Source: Niallia sp. NCCP-28 (GTDB lineage: Bacteria; Bacillota; Bacilli; Bacillales; Cytobacillaceae). From it: a DNA stretch of 64,000 nt. Of this stretch, positions 1 to 7,541 are shown piece by piece. The stretch lies in assembly GCF_023168165.1 (NCBI RefSeq), contig NZ_BQYJ01000002.1:310001-374000 (forward strand), in the 5' to 3' direction. The position numbers and the translations under genes were made by a program. The notes beneath the pieces are model-generated. The model was not told where the DNA came from and did not search any database. It saw only the letters and a list, made by a program, of their open reading frames with translations. Numbering within the stretch: the stretch's first letter is position 1; the number at the start of each line of letters is the position of its first letter.

Positions 1-1
1 T

Positions 2-526
2 TATCATGCAGCATATGAGATGGGAAAATATATTTTGGATAAAGGGCATAAAAAAATCGCCTACTTAGGTGTAACGGAAAAGGATATTGCTGTTGGAGTG
101 AAGAGAAAACAAGGATTTAAAAAAAGCATGAAATCTGCTTTAGACTGTGAAGTAAGGTATTATGAAACAAGCTTTAATATAGCTGAAGCTCTTGAAAAAG
201 TTCCGGAAATTATTGATTCGTTTCAGCCTTCCATCCTTGTTTGCGCTACTGATAATATTGCACTTGGTGCGATGAAGGCAGCATCTATAAAAGGATTAAA
301 TATACCAAAGGATTTATCGATCACAGGATTTGGAGGCTATGAAATTACGGAAATGATTCATCCTGGTTTAACTACAGCTAAATTCTTTTATCGGGAGGCA
401 GGACAGCTTGCAGCACGGAGTATTGTAAAGTTAGTCCGGACAGAAGAGGTGGAATTATTAAATGTTTCAAACTTTCAATTGATTTATCGAGAAAGCGTTG
501 ACAATTTAAGCTTGCTTAAAAAATAG
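2..526 (+). CDS. LacI/GalR-family transcriptional repressor, 3' part only (ScrR/SacR-like)
   Basis: The reading frame is already open at base 2, so the gene begins outside the window and only the C-terminal effector-binding domain (about 174 residues) is present. LacI-family signs are the phrase HKKIAYLG, followed by a region ending in FQPSILVCATDNIALGAMKA and then SITGFGGYEITEMIHPGLTT. The GFGGYE variant in place of the usual GFDD is what I associate with sucrose-operon repressors (ScrR/SacR), so sucrose or a beta-fructoside is the likely effector; that is inference from memory. The HTH cannot be checked. No partner sucrose gene follows: the next 570 bases are non-coding. Confidence 0.8.
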   Translation, partial: YHAAYEMGKYILDKGHKKIAYLGVTEKDIAVGVKRKQGFKKSMKSALDCEVRYYETSFNIAEALEKVPEIIDSFQPSILVCATDNIALGAMKAASIKGLNIPKDLSITGFGGYEITEMIHPGLTTAKFFYREAGQLAARSIVKLVRTEEVELLNVSNFQLIYRESVDNLSLLKK

Positions 527-810
527 CCAATCAGCCGAATATAGTAGACGTGATCAATCAATATCAAGAAGACATATTAGCAGTGCTAATCGAAGTGGGC
601 TATTACCAATAAAGAGGAAAATGCTGCATTTTAACAGCCGACTGCTCAAGGCGTCCATTTACTTAGAGTTTATCACGAATTAACGGGCTTTTGCCCTTCA
701 CTGATTATATAAGTTTTTAGAAGATACATTAGCCAACCACTCATTTAACGGATGGGGGAGAAGGTTCTTCTAAGAGCTTTTTATTGCAGACAAATAATAA
801 AAAAGAAGAA

Positions 811-839
811 TTGACACTTTATAGAAGATGATTTACAAT
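811..839 (+). promoter_or_regulatory. Sigma-A promoter upstream of the nag operon
   Basis: TTGACA at 811-816, 17-base spacer, TACAAT at 834-839. The cre-like site begins 6 bases after the -10 box, an arrangement typical of CcpA roadblock or promoter repression. No gene lies between it and nagA. Confidence 0.7.
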
Positions 840-844
840 AGTTT

Positions 845-858
845 TGTAAACGGTTACT
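845..858 (+). promoter_or_regulatory. cre-like site (CcpA operator)
   Basis: TGTAAACGGTTACT matches the cre consensus TGWAANCGNTNWCA at 13 of 14 positions and sits at the start of the transcript from the 811-839 promoter. Carbon catabolite repression of amino-sugar use is expected in Bacillus. Confidence 0.6.
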
Positions 859-1035
859 TTTGTTTATGGGCTATGTTAGCTCATTGGTGAGTTCGACACT
901 GTATTGATTGGAACGGACACCTTTCGCTGCAATCAAAAGGAAGTTTAGCAGAGCCTATTTATAAAAACTGTGTTAAATAATCTAACAAAACAAATGCTTT
1001 TTTTCTTATCTTTTAATAAGATAAGAATTACTTAT

Positions 1036-1074
1036 AAAACAACTGGTATAGACATCTAGTCATATAGTTGTTTT
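1036..1074 (+). promoter_or_regulatory. NagR (dre-type) operator inside a longer inverted repeat
   Basis: The core ACTGGTATAGACATCTAGTC (1042-1061) resembles the dre/NagR operator (TGGTATAGA...CTAGT) of YvoA/DasR-type GntR regulators. It is flanked by perfect 9-base arms, AAAACAACT (1036-1044) and AGTTGTTTT (1066-1074). It ends 31 bases before the nagA start, and nagR is the third gene of the operon, so autoregulation is likely. A TATAAA directly upstream (1033-1038) may be the -10 of a second promoter. Confidence 0.6.
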
Positions 1075-1104
1075 GCTATAAGCGAAATAGGAAAGGAAAT
1101 GAAA

Positions 1105-2310
1105 ATGAAACAAAAAGACAGAAAATCTATGCTGATTTCTAATATTTGCATTTATGGAGAAGATGCTATCATTTCTCGCGGCTATTTAAGAATAATAGAT
1201 GGTGTGATTGAATCATATGGTTCGCTGCAGGAGCTATCTCCTGATAAAAAGCAGGTGGATAAAATAGTAGAGTTTCCTAATTCCTATAAGTTAATTCCTG
1301 GTTTGATCGATATTCATATACATGGTGCATGTAATGCTGATGTAATGGATGGAACTCTCCAAGCTTTAGAAAAGATGGCAGAAACTTTGCCAAAAGAGGG
1401 AACAACAAGTTTTTTGGCAACAACGATGACTCAACAAGAACAGGAAATTGAAACAGCTTTAGAAAATGCAGCTTCCTATATCGGAAGTCAAACGAAATTT
1501 GGGATAGCAGAAGTATTGGGAATTCATTTAGAAGGTCCATTTATTGCAGCAGCTAAAGCAGGGGCGCAACCCCTTCAAGCAATCAAAAAACCAAATGTAG
1601 AATTATTTAAAAAGTGGCAGAATATTGCAGGAGATCACATAAAATTAGTAACACTGGCACCAGAAGAAGAAAATGGCCTAGATTTAGTTGCCTATTTAAA
1701 AGAGGCAGGGGTTGTTGCATCAATGGGCCATACGGATGCTCTTTATGAAGAAGTTGTAAAAGGAATAGAAGCAGGAGTAAGTCATGTTACCCATTTGTAT
1801 AACGGAATGAGAGGGTTGCATCATCGTGATCCAGGAGTCGCTGGAGCAGCTTTGCTTCATAAAGAATTACTGGTTGAAATGATTGTAGATGGCATTCATA
1901 TTCACCCTCAGGTTGTCAATCTGACGTATCGGCAAAAAGGAAAAGAAGGCATTGTTTTAATAACAGACAGCATGCGTGCCAAATGGATGGATGATGGAAT
2001 TTCATCATTGGGCGGACAAAAAGTGATAGTGAAAGATGGGAAAGCATTATTGGAAAATGGTTCACTTGCTGGAAGTACGTTGAAAATGGATGAAGGAATA
2101 CGCAATATGATGAACTATACAGGATGTTCTTTGGAAGAGGCTGTTTATATGGGTTCCTATAACCCGGCCAAACAATTGGGAATACTCCATAAAAAGGGTT
2201 CAATAAAAAAAGGCAAGGATGCAGATTTAGTTGTGTTAAATAAAGGAAATGAAGTAGTAATGACTATTTGCAATGGGGAAATTGCTTATAACAAATTGGA
2301 GGGAATGTAA
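1105..2310 (+). CDS. nagA: N-acetylglucosamine-6-phosphate deacetylase
   Basis: Cytosolic metal-dependent amidohydrolase converting GlcNAc-6-P to glucosamine-6-P plus acetate. The 401-residue product has the family's length (about 395). Visible motifs are the metal-site HxH in GLIDIHIHGAC, HLEGPFI with the metal-ligand Glu, MGHTDA, THLYNGMRG, and ITDSM with the catalytic Asp. A start at 1099 is possible, but AGGAAAGG (1089-1096) is too close to it; the ATG at 1105 has proper spacing and is preferred. It is the first gene of the nag operon, and nagB begins at the base after its stop. Identity is confident. Confidence 0.95.
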   Translation: MKQKDRKSMLISNICIYGEDAIISRGYLRIIDGVIESYGSLQELSPDKKQVDKIVEFPNSYKLIPGLIDIHIHGACNADVMDGTLQALEKMAETLPKEGTTSFLATTMTQQEQEIETALENAASYIGSQTKFGIAEVLGIHLEGPFIAAAKAGAQPLQAIKKPNVELFKKWQNIAGDHIKLVTLAPEEENGLDLVAYLKEAGVVASMGHTDALYEEVVKGIEAGVSHVTHLYNGMRGLHHRDPGVAGAALLHKELLVEMIVDGIHIHPQVVNLTYRQKGKEGIVLITDSMRAKWMDDGISSLGGQKVIVKDGKALLENGSLAGSTLKMDEGIRNMMNYTGCSLEEAVYMGSYNPAKQLGILHKKGSIKKGKDADLVVLNKGNEVVMTICNGEIAYNKLEGM

Positions 2311-3045
2311 ATGAAACTAATTGAAACAGCAAACTATGAAACGATGAGCCAAACAGCAGCTGCATTAGTAATCCAACAAGTAAAAAGCAAACCAAATACA
2401 GTGCTGGGCCTTGCTACAGGGGGAACTCCTGTTGGAATGTATCAATATTTAAAAGAAGATTATGAACAAAATCAGACTTCTTATCAAAATGTGCATACAG
2501 TAAATTTAGATGAATATGTCGGTTTATCAAAAGAAGACTCTAAAAGTTATGCTTATTATATGAATGATCATTTATTTAAGCATATTCACATTCCCCTTGA
2601 ACAGACTTTTTTGCCAGTTGAAGAACAGGGAGACAACTATGAAGAACTAATTGCATCACTCGGAGGTATTGATTTGCAAATACTGGGAATTGGAGGGAAT
2701 GGACATATCGGCTTTAATGAGCCTGGTACACCGTTTACTTCTAAAACAGGAATCGTTCAATTAACGGAGTCTACTAGAGAAGCAAATGCAAGATATTTTT
2801 CCAGTATGGATGAAGTTCCTACACATGCTATTTCGATGGGGATTTCGACCATTATGCAAAGCAAAAATATATTACTGCTAGTTTCAGGCAGCAAAAAAGC
2901 AGAAATTCTTTATCGGCTGTTAACAGAGGATGTAGATGAAGCTTTGCCGGCATCTATATTAAAAACACATTCTAATGTCACCATCATAGCAGATCAAGAT
3001 GCGTTATCTGTACTAAAGGAAAAAGAAGGAAGTGTTTTTCAGTGA
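2311..3045 (+). CDS. nagB: Glucosamine-6-phosphate deaminase
   Basis: Converts glucosamine-6-P to fructose-6-P and ammonia, the last step feeding amino sugars into glycolysis. The 244 residues match the short, non-allosteric Bacillus form. Motifs are GLATGGTPVGMY (phosphate loop), NLDEYVGL (catalytic Asp), and GIGGNGHIGFNEPG (ring-opening His and substrate-binding loop). ATG directly abuts the nagA stop; its ribosome binding site (GGAGGGAATG region) lies in the nagA 3' end. Its own stop overlaps the nagR start, so coupled translation is likely. Confidence 0.96.
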   Translation: MKLIETANYETMSQTAAALVIQQVKSKPNTVLGLATGGTPVGMYQYLKEDYEQNQTSYQNVHTVNLDEYVGLSKEDSKSYAYYMNDHLFKHIHIPLEQTFLPVEEQGDNYEELIASLGGIDLQILGIGGNGHIGFNEPGTPFTSKTGIVQLTESTREANARYFSSMDEVPTHAISMGISTIMQSKNILLLVSGSKKAEILYRLLTEDVDEALPASILKTHSNVTIIADQDALSVLKEKEGSVFQ

Positions 3046-3767
3046 TTATCAAGGATTCGCATATCCCTATTTATTTCCAGCTGGAAATGGAGATAAAAGA
3101 GCTGATTAAAGGTTTGAAGCCAGGTGATCCAATAAACTCTGAAAGAGAGTTTGCAGAAAAATATGATATTAGCAGAATGACAGTGAGACAGGCCATTAAT
3201 AATTTAGTAAACGAAGGCGTATTAGTTCGTAAAAGAGGGAAAGGGACGTTTGTTGCTGCCCCTAAAGTAGAGCAGCCGTTATCTGGATTAACAAGTTTTT
3301 CCGAAGATATGCGTTCAAGAGGAATGACTCCTCAAACAAAAATACTTAATTTTCAAGTGATTCCTGCTGATAGAAATGCAGCAGATAAATTAAAGATAAA
3401 AGAAGGAAGTCTTGTTTATGAAGTGTGCAGATTAAGGCTTGCCGATAATATTCCAATGGCACTGGAGACATCTTATTTGCCTTGTGAGTTAATTAAAAAC
3501 TTAACAACAGAAATTGTTCATGCTTCTATCTATGAATATGTAGAAAACTCTTTGCAGCTAAAAATAAGTCATGCAACACAAACATTAGAATCATCTCTTT
3601 CGCAAAAAAATGAAAGTCCCCTGCTAGAGTTAAAGGATGGATCTCCTGTACTGCTTATTGAACGATATAGCTATTTGGAAACAGATACTCCTTTTGAATA
3701 TGTGAAATCAATATATCGTGGAGATCGCTATAAATTCATAATCGATATGAAGAGGGGACAAGAATGA
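3042..3767 (+). CDS. nagR: GntR/HutC-family repressor of amino-sugar catabolism
   Basis: The N-terminal winged HTH (residues about 8-75; SEREFAEKYDISRMTVRQAI, then a KRGKGTFVA wing) and C-terminal UTRA effector domain give 241 residues, the length of B. subtilis NagR/YvoA. The start is GTG, overlapping the nagB stop as GTGA, with AGAAGGAAG upstream. Its position between nagB and murQ and the dre-like operator before nagA support repression relieved by GlcNAc-6-P or GlcN-6-P. The effector is known for the family; autoregulation here is inferred. Confidence 0.9.
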   Translation: MIIKDSHIPIYFQLEMEIKELIKGLKPGDPINSEREFAEKYDISRMTVRQAINNLVNEGVLVRKRGKGTFVAAPKVEQPLSGLTSFSEDMRSRGMTPQTKILNFQVIPADRNAADKLKIKEGSLVYEVCRLRLADNIPMALETSYLPCELIKNLTTEIVHASIYEYVENSLQLKISHATQTLESSLSQKNESPLLELKDGSPVLLIERYSYLETDTPFEYVKSIYRGDRYKFIIDMKRGQE

Positions 3768-4672
3768 GCAAAAAAAATGCTACAGAACAGACAAATCAGC
3801 AGAGTGTTCAGTTAGATGAATGGAGTTCATTAGAAATTATTAAGTTTATGAATCAAGAAGATGAAAAGATAGCGAAAACAGTAAATGAAGCTCTGCCGAT
3901 TATTGCACATGCAGTAGATGCCATTGTAGAAAGATGGAAAATGGGTGGCAGATGTTTTGTAGTTGGTGCAGGTACAAGCGGCCGCTTAGGAATGGTTGAT
4001 GCAGTTGAATTAGGGCCGACTTTCTCTATTGAACAAGATAGCTGGATTGGTCTTGTAGCTGGGGGAAAGGAAGCGATGCTGCAATCGCTAGAACAAACGG
4101 AAGATGATGAAAAAGAAATTGTCGCAGAATTAAAGCGCTATTCTTTTGGAGAGTCGGATGTCATTATAGGCGTCACAGCAAGCGGATCTACACCATTTGT
4201 TCTTGCAGCTGTTCAATATGCGAATGAATTGTCCGCTTTAACGATAGGAATCAGCAATAATAAAGATACAGCACTTTCAGCTATTTGCGATTATGGCATT
4301 GAAGCAGCAACAGGAGCAGAAGTAATCAGAGGGTCAACTAGATTAAAAGCAGGAACTTCCCAAAAAATGATATTAAATATGCTATCTACCGCAACAATGG
4401 TTCGATTAGGAAAAGTCTATCAAAATGAAATGGTAGATATGAAGCTTATTAATAAAAAATTAGTGAAACGTGCTGTTCAAGCAATGATGAACATAACGGA
4501 TATTCCAGAACAAGCTGCTTTGAAAGCACTGAGGGAAAATGCATTTGACTTAAAATCGGCCCTTTTTACGGTGCTTACAGATGGAACAACTAAAGATGCA
4601 TCCTATTATTTGGCGCAGGCAAATGGACATTTAAAAAAAGCAGTTCAGCAATATTTTAAAAAAGGGATGTAG
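3764..4672 (+). CDS. murQ: N-acetylmuramic acid-6-phosphate etherase
   Basis: SIS-domain lyase that cleaves the D-lactyl ether of MurNAc-6-P to give GlcNAc-6-P, which nagA then handles, linking cell-wall recycling to the operon. The 302 residues are typical. The phosphate loop AGTSGRLGMVDAVELGPTF is intact, as is GSTRLKAGTSQKMILNMLST. The second loop reads TASGSTPFV, where from memory the family has ASGRTPYV, so one basic residue is replaced by Ser. The start ATG overlaps the nagR stop by four bases (ATGA). No MurP transporter is present, so MurNAc uptake may use the adjacent EIIBC or another locus. Confidence 0.9.
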   Translation: MSKKNATEQTNQQSVQLDEWSSLEIIKFMNQEDEKIAKTVNEALPIIAHAVDAIVERWKMGGRCFVVGAGTSGRLGMVDAVELGPTFSIEQDSWIGLVAGGKEAMLQSLEQTEDDEKEIVAELKRYSFGESDVIIGVTASGSTPFVLAAVQYANELSALTIGISNNKDTALSAICDYGIEAATGAEVIRGSTRLKAGTSQKMILNMLSTATMVRLGKVYQNEMVDMKLINKKLVKRAVQAMMNITDIPEQAALKALRENAFDLKSALFTVLTDGTTKDASYYLAQANGHLKKAVQQYFKKGM

Positions 4673-4805
4673 AAGCAAGAAAGGTGGAATGTTGAAAAAA
4701 TAATAAGGTATGTGATGTGCTTCGTAAAATGAAATATAATGCAGCAGGATTTTAGTAGTGCATGTATTAAGAAGCAGAAAATACTTGGGTAAAGGGGAAC
4801 TCTTT

Positions 4806-6257
4806 ATGAAATCATATTTGCAAAAGATAGGTCGTGCGCTAATGCTGCCTGTTGCTGTTTTGCCAGCAGCAGCGATACTTATGGGGATTGGCTATTGGAT
4901 TGACCCCGCAGGATGGGGAGCTGGAAGTCCTATTGCCGCATTTTTAATCAAAGCTGGATCTTCGATTATTGATAATATTCCATTTCTATTTGCAGTTGGA
5001 GTAGCACTGGGAATGTCTAAAGATAAAGATGGTTCTGCTGCATTAAGCGGGCTAGTTGCATTCCTTGTTGTAACGACATTATTGTCTACAAATACAGTTG
5101 CAATGCTGCAAGGCGTTGATCCAGAAAACGTCAATATGGCATTTTCAAAAATTAATAATGCCTTTATTGGGATGCTGTCAGGTATTGTCGCTTCTGTCAT
5201 GTATAATCGTTTTAGTCAAGTTCAGCTGCCGCAAGCTCTAGCGTTTTTTAGCGGAAAAAGATTAGTGCCGATTATGAGTGCTGTTTCGATGCTGGCTATT
5301 TCTGCTGTCTTATATTTTGTTTGGCCTCTTGTATTTTCGGGATTGGTTAATTTTGGAGAAGCAATCAGTAAACTAGGTGCAATTGGGGCTGGACTTTATG
5401 GTTTCTTTAATCGATTATTAATACCTACCGGTTTGCATCATGCATTAAATGCAGTGTTTTGGTTTGATTTAGCAGGAATAAATGATATCGGGAAATTCTG
5501 GGCTGGTGAAGGGACAAAAGGAGTTACTGGCATGTATCAAGCTGGATTTTTCCCTGTGATGATGTTTGGTTTGCCAGCAGCAGCCCTAGCGATGTACCAT
5601 ACAGCAAAAACAAAAAGAAAAAAACAAGTGGCTTCCTTAATGTTGGCAGCAGGGTTTGCCGCATTTTTTACAGGAGTAACGGAGCCCCTTGAATTCGCCT
5701 TTATGTTTGCTGCACCCATGCTGTATATTGTGCATGCGATTCTTACTGGTCTATCTTTAACTGTGGCGGCTGCCTTTCACTGGACAGCAGGCTTTGGATT
5801 CAGTGCAGGCCTTGTTGATTTTGCATTAAGCTCTAGACTTCCATTAGCCAATAAGCCGTTTATGCTGATTGCGCAAGGTTTAGTGTTTGCTGTTATTTAT
5901 TATTCTATATTCCGTTTTTTAATTACGAAGTTTCAGTTAAATACACCAGGAAGAGAAGAAGAGATTGAGGAAGAGAATGCACAAGCAGAGGCAGCAGCAT
6001 CTGCTGAAAATAAATTTGCTTATATGGCTTCTGAGATTTATAAAGGACTTGGCGGTGACAGCAATGTTGTTTCTGTCGACAATTGTGTTACTCGTCTGCG
6101 CTTGGAAGTAAAAGAGATGGAGAAAGTAAACCAGCATAAAATCAAAGCGACAGGTGTTCCTGGCATCAATATTGTTGGACCAAAAAGCATTCAAGTAATT
6201 GTGGGGACACAAGTGCAGTTTGTAGCAGATGAAATAGATAAAATTAGGAGAAAATAG
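4806..6257 (+). CDS. nagE: PTS system EIIBC component, N-acetylglucosamine type
   Basis: Membrane permease of the glucose/GlcNAc PTS superfamily that imports and phosphorylates GlcNAc. The order is EIIC (about residues 1-390, ten or so hydrophobic segments; early MLPVAVLPAAAILMGIG; PTGLHHALN; GVTEPLEFAFMFAAP) and then EIIB (about 405-483), with phospho-Cys427 in DNCVTRLRLE. No EIIA domain is fused, so a shared glucose-type EIIA must serve it, as for B. subtilis NagP. A 16-codon upstream extension in the ORF is rejected because AAAGGGG (4791-4797) is correctly spaced for ATG 4806. It is the last gene of the nag operon, 133 bp after murQ, and a strong terminator follows. GlcNAc specificity is inferred from context; MurNAc is possible. 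Confidence 0.88.
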   Translation: MKSYLQKIGRALMLPVAVLPAAAILMGIGYWIDPAGWGAGSPIAAFLIKAGSSIIDNIPFLFAVGVALGMSKDKDGSAALSGLVAFLVVTTLLSTNTVAMLQGVDPENVNMAFSKINNAFIGMLSGIVASVMYNRFSQVQLPQALAFFSGKRLVPIMSAVSMLAISAVLYFVWPLVFSGLVNFGEAISKLGAIGAGLYGFFNRLLIPTGLHHALNAVFWFDLAGINDIGKFWAGEGTKGVTGMYQAGFFPVMMFGLPAAALAMYHTAKTKRKKQVASLMLAAGFAAFFTGVTEPLEFAFMFAAPMLYIVHAILTGLSLTVAAAFHWTAGFGFSAGLVDFALSSRLPLANKPFMLIAQGLVFAVIYYSIFRFLITKFQLNTPGREEEIEEENAQAEAAASAENKFAYMASEIYKGLGGDSNVVSVDNCVTRLRLEVKEMEKVNQHKIKATGVPGINIVGPKSIQVIVGTQVQFVADEIDKIRRK

Positions 6258-6277
6258 TTCTTGCATCCTACATGATA

Positions 6278-6322
6278 AAAAGACGATAAAACAAAAATAC
6301 ATTGTTTTATCGTCTTTTTTTG
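6278..6322 (+). terminator. Rho-independent terminator of the nag operon
   Basis: A perfect 16-base stem, arms 6278-6293 and 6305-6320 (GACGATAAAAC/GTTTTATCGTC core), with an 11-base loop and a T-run. Confidence 0.92.
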
Positions 6323-6393
6323 TTTTAAAACAGACGAATTCTCCTAAATATGGTATAAATATTACATAATAGTTACAATAAGAATAAAATAAT

Positions 6394-6409
6394 GTTACTT
6401 TTTTGTAAC
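6394..6409 (+). promoter_or_regulatory. GTTAC-N6-GTAAC inverted repeat / candidate ECF -35 element before sigX
   Basis: GTTACTTTTTTGTAAC lies about 150 bp before the sigma-factor start. The TGTAAC at 6404-6409 equals the -35 element known for SigX-type ECF promoters, but I see no good CGAC-like -10 at the right distance. Autoregulation is therefore only a suggestion. Confidence 0.3.
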
Positions 6410-6560
6410 TTTTTATGTGGATATCAAGATAATGATAGTAATAGCGAGTGATGATTAGTGTTTAAAAAATAATGGCATAAGCAGATATAGAACACATATG
6501 TTTTTTAGAGTTTTTTCCTATGCGATAAATAACAATGAAATAATTATAGGGGTGGGGGAA

Positions 6561-7100
6561 TTGTCTTCTATTGAAGATCTATATATAAGATATAGTCGTG
6601 ATGTTTTACATTTTTTGTTATTTATGGGTGTGAAAAAAGAACAAGCTGAGGATTTGGTACAAGAAGTATTTATGCGTGTATTAAAAACAGAGAGTGGCTT
6701 TAAAGGCAAAAGCAGTGAAAAAACTTGGCTTTATACAATAGCTAAGAATATTGCAGTAGATCATTTTCGCAAGCAAAAATCTTTGGGAGTTTACGATTGC
6801 AGCCCACAGCTTGAGGAATTGGCAAAAATGCCAGATGAAAGCGCGCTGCCTGAAGAAATTGCTTTGAAGAAGGAGAAGCTATTTTGGATTAATGATTCCC
6901 TAAAATATTGCACAATCGACCAAAGACTTGTGATTTTATTTCGGTACATGCATGAATTGTCCATTGTGGAGACAGCGAAGTATTTAGGCTGGTCGGAAAG
7001 CAAGGTGAAAATAACGCAGCACAGAGCATTAAAGGTGCTGCGAAGATATATGAGCAGCGAGCAAAAGAAAAACAATGAAGAGTCTTTTTCGGCGGTATAA
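6561..7100 (+). CDS. sigX: ECF RNA polymerase sigma factor, SigX-like
   Basis: About 179 residues with sigma region 2 (AEDLVQEVFMRVL, then SSEKTWLYTIAKNIAVDHFR) and region 4 (CTIDQRLVILFRY ... SIVETAKYLGWSESKVKITQ, then HRALKVLRR). This matches my memory of B. subtilis SigX very closely, including CTIDQR and SESKVK. SigX controls cell-envelope charge and antimicrobial-peptide resistance genes. The start is uncertain: TTG 6561 has AGGGGTGG upstream, and a GTG at 6552 is in frame. In B. subtilis the anti-sigma gene rsiX follows directly; here nothing like it does. Function as an ECF sigma factor is firm, orthology with SigX probable. Confidence 0.85.
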   Translation: MSSIEDLYIRYSRDVLHFLLFMGVKKEQAEDLVQEVFMRVLKTESGFKGKSSEKTWLYTIAKNIAVDHFRKQKSLGVYDCSPQLEELAKMPDESALPEEIALKKEKLFWINDSLKYCTIDQRLVILFRYMHELSIVETAKYLGWSESKVKITQHRALKVLRRYMSSEQKKNNEESFSAV

Positions 7101-7113
7101 TAGGCAAATATTA

Positions 7114-7224
7114 ATGGGGAAGTTAATCAAAATTGTTTGGGACTGTCTGTTTTTTCTTTTTGCAGTGCTAGCAAAAGAAAAAAATGAACAGCAAAAGGAA
7201 ACTAACCTGGTTAGCGATTTGTGA
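7114..7224 (+). CDS. Possible 36-residue membrane micropeptide after sigX (uncertain)
   Basis: ATG 7114 opens a 36-codon frame with a hydrophobic start (LIKIVWDCLFFLFAVLA) and a charged tail (KEKNEQQKE), 13 bp after the sigX stop. That looks like a single-pass small protein in the place where an anti-sigma gene would be expected. The ribosome binding site is weak (only AGG at 7102-7104). It may equally be chance. Confidence 0.22.
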   Translation: MGKLIKIVWDCLFFLFAVLAKEKNEQQKETNLVSDL

Positions 7225-7496
7225 AAAAGTTATTGTGAGGCATAAATAATCTTTTGAGCTTTTCAGTGAACCAAAAAAGAATAATGAGAGGAGTGCTATC
7301 ATTAAAAGCATTCAATTTGAGCAGCTAAAAGGGAATTTGGAAGAAAAAATCGATGCTCAAAAAATCAAATGCAGCGGTAAAAAATATTGGCATACGGTAG
7401 GGAGATAAAAGAAAAAAAGGATGATTGAAGTTTTTCGTTATCAAAATATAGATCATCGTTTTTTCTATTTAGATGGAGAGTTGGATAAATGAAAGA
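7225..7496. other. Non-coding stretch between sigX and dtpT
   Basis: Only fragmentary frames are visible, for example a 30-codon frame ending TVGR near 7388 that has a GAGAGGAG box but no standard start codon. No product is recognised and no anti-sigma (RsiX) similarity is seen. Confidence 0.4.
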
Positions 7497-7536
7497 AAAG
7501 GACAAAATTCAAATAGATTTTGAATTTTGTCCTTTT
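7497..7536. terminator. Bidirectional terminator between sigX region and dtpT
   Basis: Arms AAAGGACAAAATTCAAA (7497-7513) and TTTGAATTTTGTCCTTT (7519-7535) are complementary; A-rich and T-rich flanks let it work on both strands. It directly follows the minus-strand dtpT stop. Confidence 0.85.
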
Positions 7537-7541
7537 GGTTA

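Larger units (their letters stand above)
527..1104 (+). other. 578-bp non-coding stretch upstream of nagA, with promoter, cre and operator
   Basis: No ORF with a ribosome binding site is visible. Bases 527-780 look like decayed sequence without recognisable product. The second half holds a consensus sigma-A promoter (811-839), a cre-like site (845-858), an AT-rich hairpin (CTTATC/GATAAG, about 1006-1026) and a NagR-type operator inside a long inverted repeat (1036-1074). If the 811 promoter drives nagA, the untranslated leader is about 260 nt. Confidence 0.6.

Noticed and set aside
4673-4805. Possible terminator or regulator site between murQ and nagE
   Set aside because: No stem longer than a few bases and no operator-like sequence were found; treated as a plain intercistronic gap.
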